Assembly: GCA_000169995.1 (NCBI GenBank)
Contig: AAZW01000017.1
Coordinates: 1-64,000, forward strand
Direction of reading: 5' to 3'
Origin: Vibrionales bacterium SWAT-3
Lineage (GTDB): Bacteria > Pseudomonadota > Gammaproteobacteria > Enterobacterales > Vibrionaceae
Length of the DNA: 64,000 nt
Part shown: positions 54,418-62,782 of the stretch, piece by piece
How the letters are laid out: every line of letters begins with the position of its first letter
Position numbering within the stretch: position 1 is the first letter of the stretch
Made by a program: the position numbers and the translations under genes
Notes under the pieces: generated by a model
What the model saw: only the letters and a program-made list of their open reading frames with translations
Told to the model about the DNA's origin: nothing
Databases searched by the model: none

Positions 54418-55612
54418 GCCAACTCTGCTTCCTTCTCACATCGAGCAAGAAATAAAACAACTCGCGAACCAGCAGAATCAGCCGTTATGTGCTTACCTGT
54501 ATGACCTTAATGAACTTGAACAGCACATAAAGCAGATGCGTCATGTATTACCCAAAAACGTAGAGTTGTTTTATGCCGCAAAGGCCAACCCTTCTGCGCC
54601 TATCTTGAGAACCTTGGCGCCTTACGTTGATGGGTTTGAAGCGGCATCTGGCGGCGAACTTAGCCACCTTCAGCAGCAACTGCTGAATAAACCACTGATC
54701 TTTGGTGGCCCAGGGAAAATGCCAAGCGAATTAGAACAAGCAATACAACTTGATGTGGATGCCATCCATGTAGAAAGTATTACGGAACTTCAGCGCATCG
54801 GAGCTTTAACACAAAAGTTGAATAGATCCGCTTCCATCTTTCTGCGCATGAATATCGATATTGGCGATATCACACTCAGCAAGCTAGCCATGGGTGGGAA
54901 ACCGACTCCATTTGGTTTCGATGAAGCTGAGTTGGATAACGCCATCATGCATCTACGTGATTTTCCATTGATAGAGCTGAAAGGCTTCCACTTCCACCTA
55001 ATGTCACATCAACTCGATGTTAGTCGTCACTTAGCACTCGTTCAACGCTATTTCCAAGTGGTTAAACAATGGAAAGAACAATACTCGCTTGAAGACCTCA
55101 TTATTAACCTCGGTGGAGGCATGGGGATCAATTACCAAGATCCTAGCCAACATTTCCCGTGGATAGAATTTTGCGACAAATTAGAATTCTTGATCGCTGA
55201 AGAACATATGCAAGATTGGAAACTGCGCTTTGAGTGTGGACGATATATATCTGCGCCGTGCGGCTACTATGTGATGGAAGTGTTAGACATCAAACAGAAT
55301 CTTGGCGAAAACTTTGTGATTGCTCGTGGCGGCACGCATCATTTCCGTACACCAGCAGCACAAAGCCATGATCACCCTTTTGCTGTTATCCACAATCAGC
55401 AGCACTCAACCATTTCGAACCCAATACACCACACTACTGCCAATTTAGTTGGTCAGTTGTGTACACCAAAAGACGTACTCGCTCGAAACCAAAGCATTGA
55501 GTACATCGACATCGGTGACTATCTTGTGTTCACCTTAGCAGGAGCATATGCATGGAATATTTCTCACCAGAACTTTTTAATGCATGAGCCGCCTATATTT
55601 CACTACTTTTGA
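54410..55612 (+). CDS. pvsE: Vibrioferrin PLP-dependent decarboxylase
   Basis: The ATG at 54410 has AGGAG upstream and overlaps the pvsD stop (ATGACTAA); the frame from 54371 is an over-extension. The 400-residue fold type III (alanine-racemase-like) decarboxylase has the PLP lysine K58 in FYAAKANPSAP, and later GGGMGINY (about 240). It provides the ethanolamine moiety from the serine adduct. It is the last pvs gene, followed by a terminator. Confidence 0.93.
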   Translation: MTKPTLLPSHIEQEIKQLANQQNQPLCAYLYDLNELEQHIKQMRHVLPKNVELFYAAKANPSAPILRTLAPYVDGFEAASGGELSHLQQQLLNKPLIFGGPGKMPSELEQAIQLDVDAIHVESITELQRIGALTQKLNRSASIFLRMNIDIGDITLSKLAMGGKPTPFGFDEAELDNAIMHLRDFPLIELKGFHFHLMSHQLDVSRHLALVQRYFQVVKQWKEQYSLEDLIINLGGGMGINYQDPSQHFPWIEFCDKLEFLIAEEHMQDWKLRFECGRYISAPCGYYVMEVLDIKQNLGENFVIARGGTHHFRTPAAQSHDHPFAVIHNQQHSTISNPIHHTTANLVGQLCTPKDVLARNQSIEYIDIGDYLVFTLAGAYAWNISHQNFLMHEPPIFHYF

Positions 55613-55694
55613 GCTTCGAGGAAACCAAGATAAAGCTTTGGAACTTAATGTCATCCATAAACGAGCTGTCATCTAGGTAATACCTCGTAAACAA

Positions 55695-55730
55695 AAAGGC
55701 GCTAGTAAACCATCGCTCACTAGCGCCTTT
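55695..55730. terminator. Bidirectional terminator after pvsE
   Basis: AAAGGCGCTAGT / ACTAGCGCCTTT arms with a 12-base loop lie between the convergent pvsE and BenE-like genes. Confidence 0.9.
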
Positions 55731-55742
55731 CATCAAGCATCA

Positions 55743-56936
55743 CTATGACTGAACTTGTGAAGCTCTATTATCCCCATTCGTTCTGACTTTGTAATTGTGT
55801 AACCAGCAACAAAGTAATCCAATACAAAGCCCCCAGAACGCACTTCCGATACCCAATAAATTCGTACCAGAAGCTGTAAATAAGAACGTAAACAGCGCTG
55901 GCTCTCTGTAGTGGTTGTCTGCCATAGAAACAGCTAAACAGTTCATCAATGTAGGCATCACCGCTAACCCCGCAACAGCGATGACTACCGCGGAAGGAAC
56001 CGCGCTAAACAAGGACACAAATGACATGCCCATCACGCCAGCTAACAAGTAGAACACGCCCATCGAGATTCCCGCCATATAACGCGTTTTGGGATCGTCA
56101 TCGGCATTGGGGCCCATACAGATCGCTCCGGTGATTGCCGCAAGGTTATACGCAAAGCCTCCTAGCGGCGCTAATAGTAACCCTGTCACACCCGTGGTAG
56201 TGATGATCTTCGATGAATCCACTTGGTACCCGTTTGCTTTTAGCACAGCAAACCCCGGTAAGTTCTGCGAAGCCATCGTCACGATAAACAACGGGATACC
56301 AACACTAAGCAAAGAAAAGAATTCGAAATCAGGCATGATGAATACCGGTGTCGTTAAACCTAACGTGACTTGACTGACATCGAGTTTGCCAAAACCAACG
56401 CACATCACCAAAGCAATGACGAAAATACTTGGGATCAACAACTTTCCTAACCTCGATTTAGCCAAAATAAACACAGCAAGCATCACTGCCACTATCTGAA
56501 CTTCTTCCATTAACGATGTAAACAAGCCCAAACCGAACTGCAATAAAATCCCCGCAAGCATAGCCGATGCAATCGACGTGGGTATTTGTTTCAGTACTTT
56601 CTCAAATATCCCAGCCATGCCGACTAGCGTGATCAACAACGAACTAAACAGGAATACAGCAACTGCATGATTCATCGTCAGACCTTCAAGCGAAGTAATC
56701 AACAGTGCTGCTCCCGGTGTCGACCAAGCCGTCACAACCGGTTTCTTGTGATAGAAAGAGAGCAATATCGTGGTTGCCCCCATACCAATTCCCAACGCCC
56801 AGAACCATGACGCAACCTGTTCTTGAGTTGCTCCGGCACTCATCGCGGCTTGGTAAATGATCGCAGCTGCGCTTGCATACCCAATAAATACAGCAATAAA
56901 GCCCGTACTAACGTGGGAAAATTTTAGCTTAGTCAT
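55743..56936 (-). CDS. BenE-family transporter
   Basis: The 397-residue polytopic protein resembles benzoate/H+ symporters of the BenE family: WFWALGIGMGATTILLS, AWSTPGAALL (about 69-79), GGFAYNLAAITGAICMG. No aromatic catabolic genes are nearby, so benzoate as substrate is doubtful. It is divergent from an XRE-cupin regulator that starts 66 bases away and probably controls it. Confidence 0.9.
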   Translation of the reverse strand: MTKLKFSHVSTGFIAVFIGYASAAAIIYQAAMSAGATQEQVASWFWALGIGMGATTILLSFYHKKPVVTAWSTPGAALLITSLEGLTMNHAVAVFLFSSLLITLVGMAGIFEKVLKQIPTSIASAMLAGILLQFGLGLFTSLMEEVQIVAVMLAVFILAKSRLGKLLIPSIFVIALVMCVGFGKLDVSQVTLGLTTPVFIMPDFEFFSLLSVGIPLFIVTMASQNLPGFAVLKANGYQVDSSKIITTTGVTGLLLAPLGGFAYNLAAITGAICMGPNADDDPKTRYMAGISMGVFYLLAGVMGMSFVSLFSAVPSAVVIAVAGLAVMPTLMNCLAVSMADNHYREPALFTFLFTASGTNLLGIGSAFWGLCIGLLCCWLHNYKVRTNGDNRASQVQS

Positions 56937-57002
56937 GTTATTTTATTCCTATGTGCGCTATAACGCACAAGCTATTTATAGATAAAATTTTGTAGAAAAA
57001 GT

Positions 57003-57563
57003 ATGCAAACAGAAATTAAAGTCGGTACTAACTTAAAACGCCTTCGCCAAGAAAAGGGCTGGAGCCTAGATAAAGCAGCAAAAGCGACAGGCGTAAGTAA
57101 AGCTATGTTAGGTCAAATTGAACTTGGGGAGTCCAGCCCAACCGTCGCTAAACTCTGGCAGATCGCATCTGGGTTTGAAGTGTCATTTTCCAGTTTCATC
57201 ACAGAAAGTTCGAACAATGAGCTGACGAGTTTATTCAGAGATGCAAACGAGTTAAGGCGTGAAGAATATAACGTTGGTTTCTTCGTCAGCTTATTATTTC
57301 CTTTTGAAGAGGCACTTGGGTTTGAGATCTTCGAGCTAACCCTCGCCCCTGGCTATCAGCATGAATCCGACCCGCATAATACTGGCGTTACCGAGCACAT
57401 ATTATGTATTGCAGGAGAGATGGCCGTGCTATTTGATGGTGAATGGCAAACATTGCAGGCAGGGCAAGCCGTTCGCTTTAATGCTAACCAAAAGCACGGA
57501 TATAAGAACCTCGGTGAAGACAATGCGGTGTTCCATAACGTAATTCACTATCCTGAAAAATAA
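57003..57563 (+). CDS. XRE-family regulator with cupin domain
   Basis: The 186-residue protein combines an N-terminal helix-turn-helix (LKRLRQEKGWSLDKAAKATG, about 11-30, then SKAMLGQIELGESSP) with a C-terminal cupin (about 100-180; PGYQHESDPHNTGVTEHILC). It likely senses a small ligand and regulates the divergent BenE-like gene. Its ATG has AAAAAG rather than a strong ribosome site upstream. Confidence 0.9.
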   Translation: MQTEIKVGTNLKRLRQEKGWSLDKAAKATGVSKAMLGQIELGESSPTVAKLWQIASGFEVSFSSFITESSNNELTSLFRDANELRREEYNVGFFVSLLFPFEEALGFEIFELTLAPGYQHESDPHNTGVTEHILCIAGEMAVLFDGEWQTLQAGQAVRFNANQKHGYKNLGEDNAVFHNVIHYPEK

Positions 57564-57651
57564 TGGTTTTCCTACACATCCGACCATTTATCTAGTATTA
57601 ATAACAGTTGAAAGGATATGCATCTATAAGAATTAGGGAGCCCATAATCAA

Positions 57652-58491
57652 ATGACACTAGAATCAAAACATGCCCTAGTTGTGGAAGGTGGTGCAATGC
57701 GTGGCATCTTTGCTGCTGGGGTATTAGACGGCTTTATCGACCACCAATACAACCCGTTTGATTTCTGCATCGGCGTCTCTGCGGGCTCAACCAATTTAGC
57801 CTCTTGGCTATCTAACCAACGCGGCCGAACCTATACCATTATTTCCGACTACTCATGCCAACCTGAGTTTATTAACTTCAAGAAGTTTGCCAAAGGTGGA
57901 CACTTGCTTGACCTCGACTGGCTTTGGGAGCATATCGCACTGCACTATCCATACGATATGGAAGCCTTCGATACACAGCCGCTTCCCTTTCAAGTAGTGA
58001 CTACGGATGTTGAAACTGGTGAACCACTCTACACGCAGGGTGAGAAGAGTAACCTAGAAGAACTCCTCAAAGCGTCCTGCTCTGTTCCTATGGCCTACCG
58101 CACACCTCTGAGAGTAAACGGTCGAAAGATGATAGACGGTGGTGTGGTCGATTCCATTCCCGTGATTGAGGCTTATAAACAAGGGGCGAAACAGATCACG
58201 GTGATCCTCTCGCAAAAGCAGGGTTACAAAAAGCGCCCACCGAAAGCACCTTGGCTCTTACGTCGCCTAATGAAAGAGACACCTCAACTGGCTGAGGCCA
58301 TGATCACGCGTGCAGAACAATACAATCAAACCTTAGAGTTTATTGAGAACCCACCTCACGATTGCACCATTAAGGTCATCGTGCCGGACGATAGTTTTGC
58401 TGTCGGAAGATTAACCACAGATAAAGACAAACTTGAAGCCGGTTACCAAATGGGGCTGAAGGCAGCAGAGCGATTCGTTACACAAACATAA
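57652..58491 (+). CDS. Patatin-like phospholipase
   Basis: The 279-residue enzyme has the patatin catalytic dyad: glycine-rich oxyanion loop GGAMRG (13-18), nucleophile S43 in GVSAGS, and D163 in DGGVVDS. It has no signal peptide and is similar in length to YjjU-type proteins. It is followed by a strong terminator. Substrate lipids are unknown. Confidence 0.92.
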   Translation: MTLESKHALVVEGGAMRGIFAAGVLDGFIDHQYNPFDFCIGVSAGSTNLASWLSNQRGRTYTIISDYSCQPEFINFKKFAKGGHLLDLDWLWEHIALHYPYDMEAFDTQPLPFQVVTTDVETGEPLYTQGEKSNLEELLKASCSVPMAYRTPLRVNGRKMIDGGVVDSIPVIEAYKQGAKQITVILSQKQGYKKRPPKAPWLLRRLMKETPQLAEAMITRAEQYNQTLEFIENPPHDCTIKVIVPDDSFAVGRLTTDKDKLEAGYQMGLKAAERFVTQT

Positions 58492-58551
58492 AGCAGTTAC
58501 TGAATGCTAAGTAGCTGGATTTAATCCCCCTGCTCTCTAGCTGTAAAGCAA

Positions 58552-58578
58552 AAAAGCGAGCCACTTGGGCTCGCTTTT
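58552..58578 (+). terminator. Terminator after the patatin gene
   Basis: AAAAGCGAGCC / GGCTCGCTTTT with a 5-base loop, 60 bases after the stop. Confidence 0.9.
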
Positions 58579-58719
58579 AAGTATTTGTTTTAAGATAAAT
58601 TACAGAAGTTCTACCGACTGATGAAGAATAATTTAGTAACTGGAGGTTTTAGAAAAAAGTGTATCAACGCCCTTGCTAAATTAGTAAAAAATGAATAACC
58701 ACTGGTATGGAAAAGTAAA

Positions 58720-58745
58720 AGAGCCTCATGGCATCATGAGGCTCT
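58720..58745 (-). terminator. Terminator after the 1169-residue protein gene
   Basis: AGAGCCTCATG / CATGAGGCTCT with GCAT loop, 8 bases after the leftward stop codon. Confidence 0.8.
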
Positions 58746-58753
58746 ATCCTTGA

Positions 58754-61700
58754 TTACCTTAACAAGATCAGTGGGCCTGAATCTCCTCCGCCACACGTCT
58801 CTGCATTGCGGGAGTAGTATCGGTGCTTAATGATCAGCTCGATATCATCCAAACCTTCAAGGTCTACTATCTCACCGTATCGATCACCCAACTTCATGGA
58901 CAACCTCCAACCTGAAGCAGCAACACTTCTCTCTTTAAAGGCATACGTTGGGTTCAAAAACGCCGACTGACTCTCTTCGTCTGTCATGATGTTGGCCTTC
59001 ATTTGCTGACGATAGCTGTCTTTAGCAAAGAAGTTACCATTCGATACATCCCAGAAGCGCGTAGAGTACGACACCAACTCATCTTTGATGCCCGTCTCGC
59101 CATCGGTTAACGAGCCCGGTGTACGACTACGCATGTAGTTGTTGCCACCGTACGTCAAGTAAGCTGGGGTCACCTCTTCACCAGAGATATCCATACTCAC
59201 CTGCAAGTTAATGCCGATACCATCCAGCTTATCTAAATAAGTGCCCGCATCCACTAGACAGCTGAGGTCATCGTTGTCTGCAACCACTGGCCCTTGGAAG
59301 AAGTTCGAGCGTGGTAGCTCTTTCACCGTACTGAACTCTATCGTTAGCCATTGGTCTTGGCCCATACGTTGAGTCAATTGCGCTAACTTAGCTTTAAACG
59401 CTTCATCCGCCGTCAACATCTCACCGCTGCCATCCAAGGCTGGGTACCACATCGTTTTACCGCGAAGCTTGTCCACATAACCGAAAATATGCTTTTTCAC
59501 CGACAGAGTATCCGTCGCCTCTTGGCTTGTTCTCAGATTACGAATGTCATCAAAACTCTGTAACGCTTTAAAGTATTCAACCAGCTGTGGGATTGTTTGA
59601 ATTTTAAAGACCGACGCGCGATTGAATCCTTTGTCTGGCGCAACAAAGGCTTCTTGCCACTTGTACTCCAGCGCTTGAACAGCATAGAACATCCACTCTT
59701 GCAGCTCTGCAAACGCTAACTCAGCATTCAAGGCTTCTTTTGTCAGTACGCTGTAATGCACTGGGTTAGCATAGTAACGGTCTGCCTGCTGTTGCTGATT
59801 TTCACCCAACTGTGCAATCAGTCGCTCAGCTTCAGCAGTGAACCCTGCCAGCCTTTCCACTTCATAAGCCAGGTAGCTCAGCGACTTCGCGATGTCCACT
59901 TTGGCTGCTTCGAGCTCTAACATGAGCGCTTTAATGCGCGCCTTAGAATTCACGTCAAGTAAACCGCGCTCAAGACCTCGGATAGTCGCACGCTCTAACA
60001 CTGCCAAAGTTTGTGTGTACTCAATAGCATTATCACGAGGCACGTCTTTCAGGTCTTCCTTTAAGCTCGCCAACGCCGCTTGCACTGCGGATAAATCGAC
60101 GTTGCCCGCTTCGCTAACAAAGTCATCCAGCGTGTCTAAATCGTCCTGTTTCAGTAACTCACTAATATCGACATAAGCGTTGCCCGACGAGGAACCATTG
60201 CGTTCCGCATCTCGTTTCGCTTCAAGCAACTGGCTCAACGACAACTCATTCTGACCAAACTGCACCATGATTTTATCAATCGCATCATGAACTTGCTTCT
60301 CTTGCTCAAGACGCTCCATCTCAATGGTGATATTGCCTTCGATAGTCTTACGGGCTTTCTGTGCTCGCTCGACGCCTAGCGTCGCTGCTTTGATACTTTG
60401 CTGCTGCTGAGCGATTAAGCTGCCTTTTCTCTGCGCTTCTGTCTGGCTCGCGCACAGGTTATCGCCTTGTCCTACCGTACAACCCAGCAGCTTAAACAGC
60501 TGGTTATTCAGCGCTTGCTGCTCGTTAGCAAAGGTCTGTCTGAACTGGTCGCGTTGGTAGCGGTAGTTCTTATCTGCGTTTTTCGCCTCTAGCAGCGCTT
60601 TCTCTGCCGACGGTACTACGTCATACGCGCTGCCTTTGAGTAACGTTTTAATCGCATCAAATGAGTCATAAACGGTGTTGCCTTTGTCTTTGAACCCTTG
60701 CAGGAACAGAACAAAATCATCCGGAAGCCCTAAATAGTTACCCTCGCCTTTTAACCACTGAATCACCGAGCCCAGTTTCATCGTAAGGCTGTTGAGTTTC
60801 GCCTGCTCTGTAGCCAGCATGGCGTTCACTGGCGCATCGCTGCCCAATAGCTGCTCAAGCTGCGCGGCTTTCGACGTTACGCTGTTAAGCAGAGTTTGCG
60901 CTTCTGCCGCTAACGCTTGCATGGTATCCGTATTCGCGTACACCGCTTTGAGCTTACTCAGGTGCACTTGTTGCTCAAGCAGGGTGTTCATCATTTGATA
61001 CACCAGCAGGGCGTCTTTGTACCCTACCACCAAGGCTTCTTCTTCAAAGATAGGAGAGTGTTGGCCTTGACCATTAAGGTATCGCGCACTCTGTAAGTCA
61101 CGATGCGGTAACTGTGTCGCATACGCTTGTGGGTGGTTATCGATAAGCGACCAGTACTCATTCAAGCTGCGCTGTAAAATATCAACGGCGTTTTGACGGC
61201 TTCGCTCAAGGCTAGCGACCGAGACGTCTGCATCGTTAACCCAATCGATTCGAGCTTGGTCAATCGAACGGTTAGCTAAAATAAATTCGGCAGCCGCACG
61301 GTCGTAGTAAACATCAAACAGTATCTCTTTGAGGTAAGGTAAATCAGGCTGCAGTGCTGCAAAGCCCTCCACCACCTCAATGGCATTATCGGCTGTCGAC
61401 TTCTCCGCATTGGCCCATAGCTTAGAAAAATCTTGGCTCAGTCCCTCAGAGCTCATCGTAGACACAATATCGCCTAGCTCTGGGTCTAAGGTAAACATGT
61501 TATCGAGGTAGCGGAATGCGGCGGCGTTTTGTTGGGCAGCGTCATCAGAATAACGCGGGTACAAAGTTGCCATTGTTTCTTCAATCGGTGAGTGTCTTAG
61601 CGGTGAAACGATACAACGACCGCTGTTTAAACTACCAGAAGGGCAGTGCTTCACGACAGGCTTGGTCACTGTTTTTTTACAAGTGCTGCCGGATTTTGTG

Positions 61701-62263
61701 TATCCACTAGGACAATAACTAATCTTTTTCTTGTGAGCGTATTTAGCCCTTACAACTTCGTTACTGCCACCACGATAGTAAAACCAGCCGTTCATCCCTG
61801 AGATTCCATAGGTGGTAGTGTCACTTGTTTGCAAAGCTGACGCATGAATAATGCCTTTCCAAAAAACTAAAACATGTGCCATGTGGTTTGTAAAAGAAGA
61901 TGCTCCACTACTGTCCCTTTCAACAAGTTTCTTTTGGCAATAACCCGCTCTAGCACCTCCCCTAACCCTAGGGAATCGATCATCCGATATATCCGAATAA
62001 CCACTCGGGCAACCTGAACGTAAGTTTTGGGTTAGTGTCTTAGTACAGCTCTGCTTATTCGAGCTCATACTGTACCCCGCATCACACTTTAATGATGCGG
62101 GTTTTAAACAACTCATGCCTTGTTTTTCAAACCCAGAAGGACAAGTGTGATAAACAAACTCCTCACCAAATGGATAAGGCGTATTATTGGCGGCTTGGGC
62201 CACACCCGACTGCATTATTGAGAGCATAAAAAGCCCTACCAAACTGCGTTTAGTATATTTCAT
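58754..62263 (-). CDS. Large exported helical protein, possible Tc-toxin-like partner
   Basis: The 1169-residue protein has a signal peptide (cut near AQA-AN, residue 25). Residues about 40-215 contain repeated cysteine modules: HTCPSGFEKQGMSC, YCPSGYTKSGSTC, HCPSGSLNSGRC. Residues about 230-1000 are almost wholly helical with coiled-coil stretches (for example IEMERLEQEKQVHDAIDKI). The last ~170 residues turn beta-rich and end in GLDDIELIIKHRYYSRNA, which recalls the C-terminal end of TcA toxin subunits (a sheet ending in a D-V/I-x-L-H-x-R-Y-like pattern). This likeness is by eye only. It is divergent from an SpvB/TcB-like gene, which makes a joint function likely. Confidence 0.75.
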   Translation of the reverse strand: MKYTKRSLVGLFMLSIMQSGVAQAANNTPYPFGEEFVYHTCPSGFEKQGMSCLKPASLKCDAGYSMSSNKQSCTKTLTQNLRSGCPSGYSDISDDRFPRVRGGARAGYCQKKLVERDSSGASSFTNHMAHVLVFWKGIIHASALQTSDTTTYGISGMNGWFYYRGGSNEVVRAKYAHKKKISYCPSGYTKSGSTCKKTVTKPVVKHCPSGSLNSGRCIVSPLRHSPIEETMATLYPRYSDDAAQQNAAAFRYLDNMFTLDPELGDIVSTMSSEGLSQDFSKLWANAEKSTADNAIEVVEGFAALQPDLPYLKEILFDVYYDRAAAEFILANRSIDQARIDWVNDADVSVASLERSRQNAVDILQRSLNEYWSLIDNHPQAYATQLPHRDLQSARYLNGQGQHSPIFEEEALVVGYKDALLVYQMMNTLLEQQVHLSKLKAVYANTDTMQALAAEAQTLLNSVTSKAAQLEQLLGSDAPVNAMLATEQAKLNSLTMKLGSVIQWLKGEGNYLGLPDDFVLFLQGFKDKGNTVYDSFDAIKTLLKGSAYDVVPSAEKALLEAKNADKNYRYQRDQFRQTFANEQQALNNQLFKLLGCTVGQGDNLCASQTEAQRKGSLIAQQQQSIKAATLGVERAQKARKTIEGNITIEMERLEQEKQVHDAIDKIMVQFGQNELSLSQLLEAKRDAERNGSSSGNAYVDISELLKQDDLDTLDDFVSEAGNVDLSAVQAALASLKEDLKDVPRDNAIEYTQTLAVLERATIRGLERGLLDVNSKARIKALMLELEAAKVDIAKSLSYLAYEVERLAGFTAEAERLIAQLGENQQQQADRYYANPVHYSVLTKEALNAELAFAELQEWMFYAVQALEYKWQEAFVAPDKGFNRASVFKIQTIPQLVEYFKALQSFDDIRNLRTSQEATDTLSVKKHIFGYVDKLRGKTMWYPALDGSGEMLTADEAFKAKLAQLTQRMGQDQWLTIEFSTVKELPRSNFFQGPVVADNDDLSCLVDAGTYLDKLDGIGINLQVSMDISGEEVTPAYLTYGGNNYMRSRTPGSLTDGETGIKDELVSYSTRFWDVSNGNFFAKDSYRQQMKANIMTDEESQSAFLNPTYAFKERSVAASGWRLSMKLGDRYGEIVDLEGLDDIELIIKHRYYSRNAETCGGGDSGPLILLR

Positions 62264-62782
62264 TATTTTCTTCTTTTGATTTTTGATTATATAAATAGAC
62301 TGTTACGATTTATCCTGAACTATTTTTAAACTAACTTTCCTCCCCGTATAAATTCACGCTGATTTTTTCATTAAATGGCTTCAGATATGAAATAGAAATC
62401 GTTATGCGTGTTCATCATATAAAACTTTATACTCACCAATAACACCCCGACATTTTCAAAAAAACAACCACCTATTGACAAAATATACAAAACAAACAAG
62501 TTGCATATAAAAATAGCATGCTACATCATAATAAAATCACCGTCATTATGGTTTTATAAATTTTTGTAGAGAATTAAGCAGCATGAATAGGGTTTATCAG
62601 CCGCCACAAACATGACAAATCACAGCCCCCTCGTCCCTGCATAGCGAAGACTCCCTTCTTTAATCGTGCCATTCCCCACAACACTGTTTTGCGTATGTAA
62701 GCCACACTTAATATGCAACCAATTGAACTATTTATTTGCAGTATTTATATTTCCCTGATATTCATAAACTCAAGGGATGTAA
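62264..62782. other. Divergent promoter region, no gene seen
   Basis: A strongly AT-rich 519-base gap between two exported-protein genes. It should hold both promoters; a TTGACA near 62475 is present but no well-spaced -10 could be assigned. AGGGA stands 8 bases before the gene at 62783. Confidence 0.5.
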
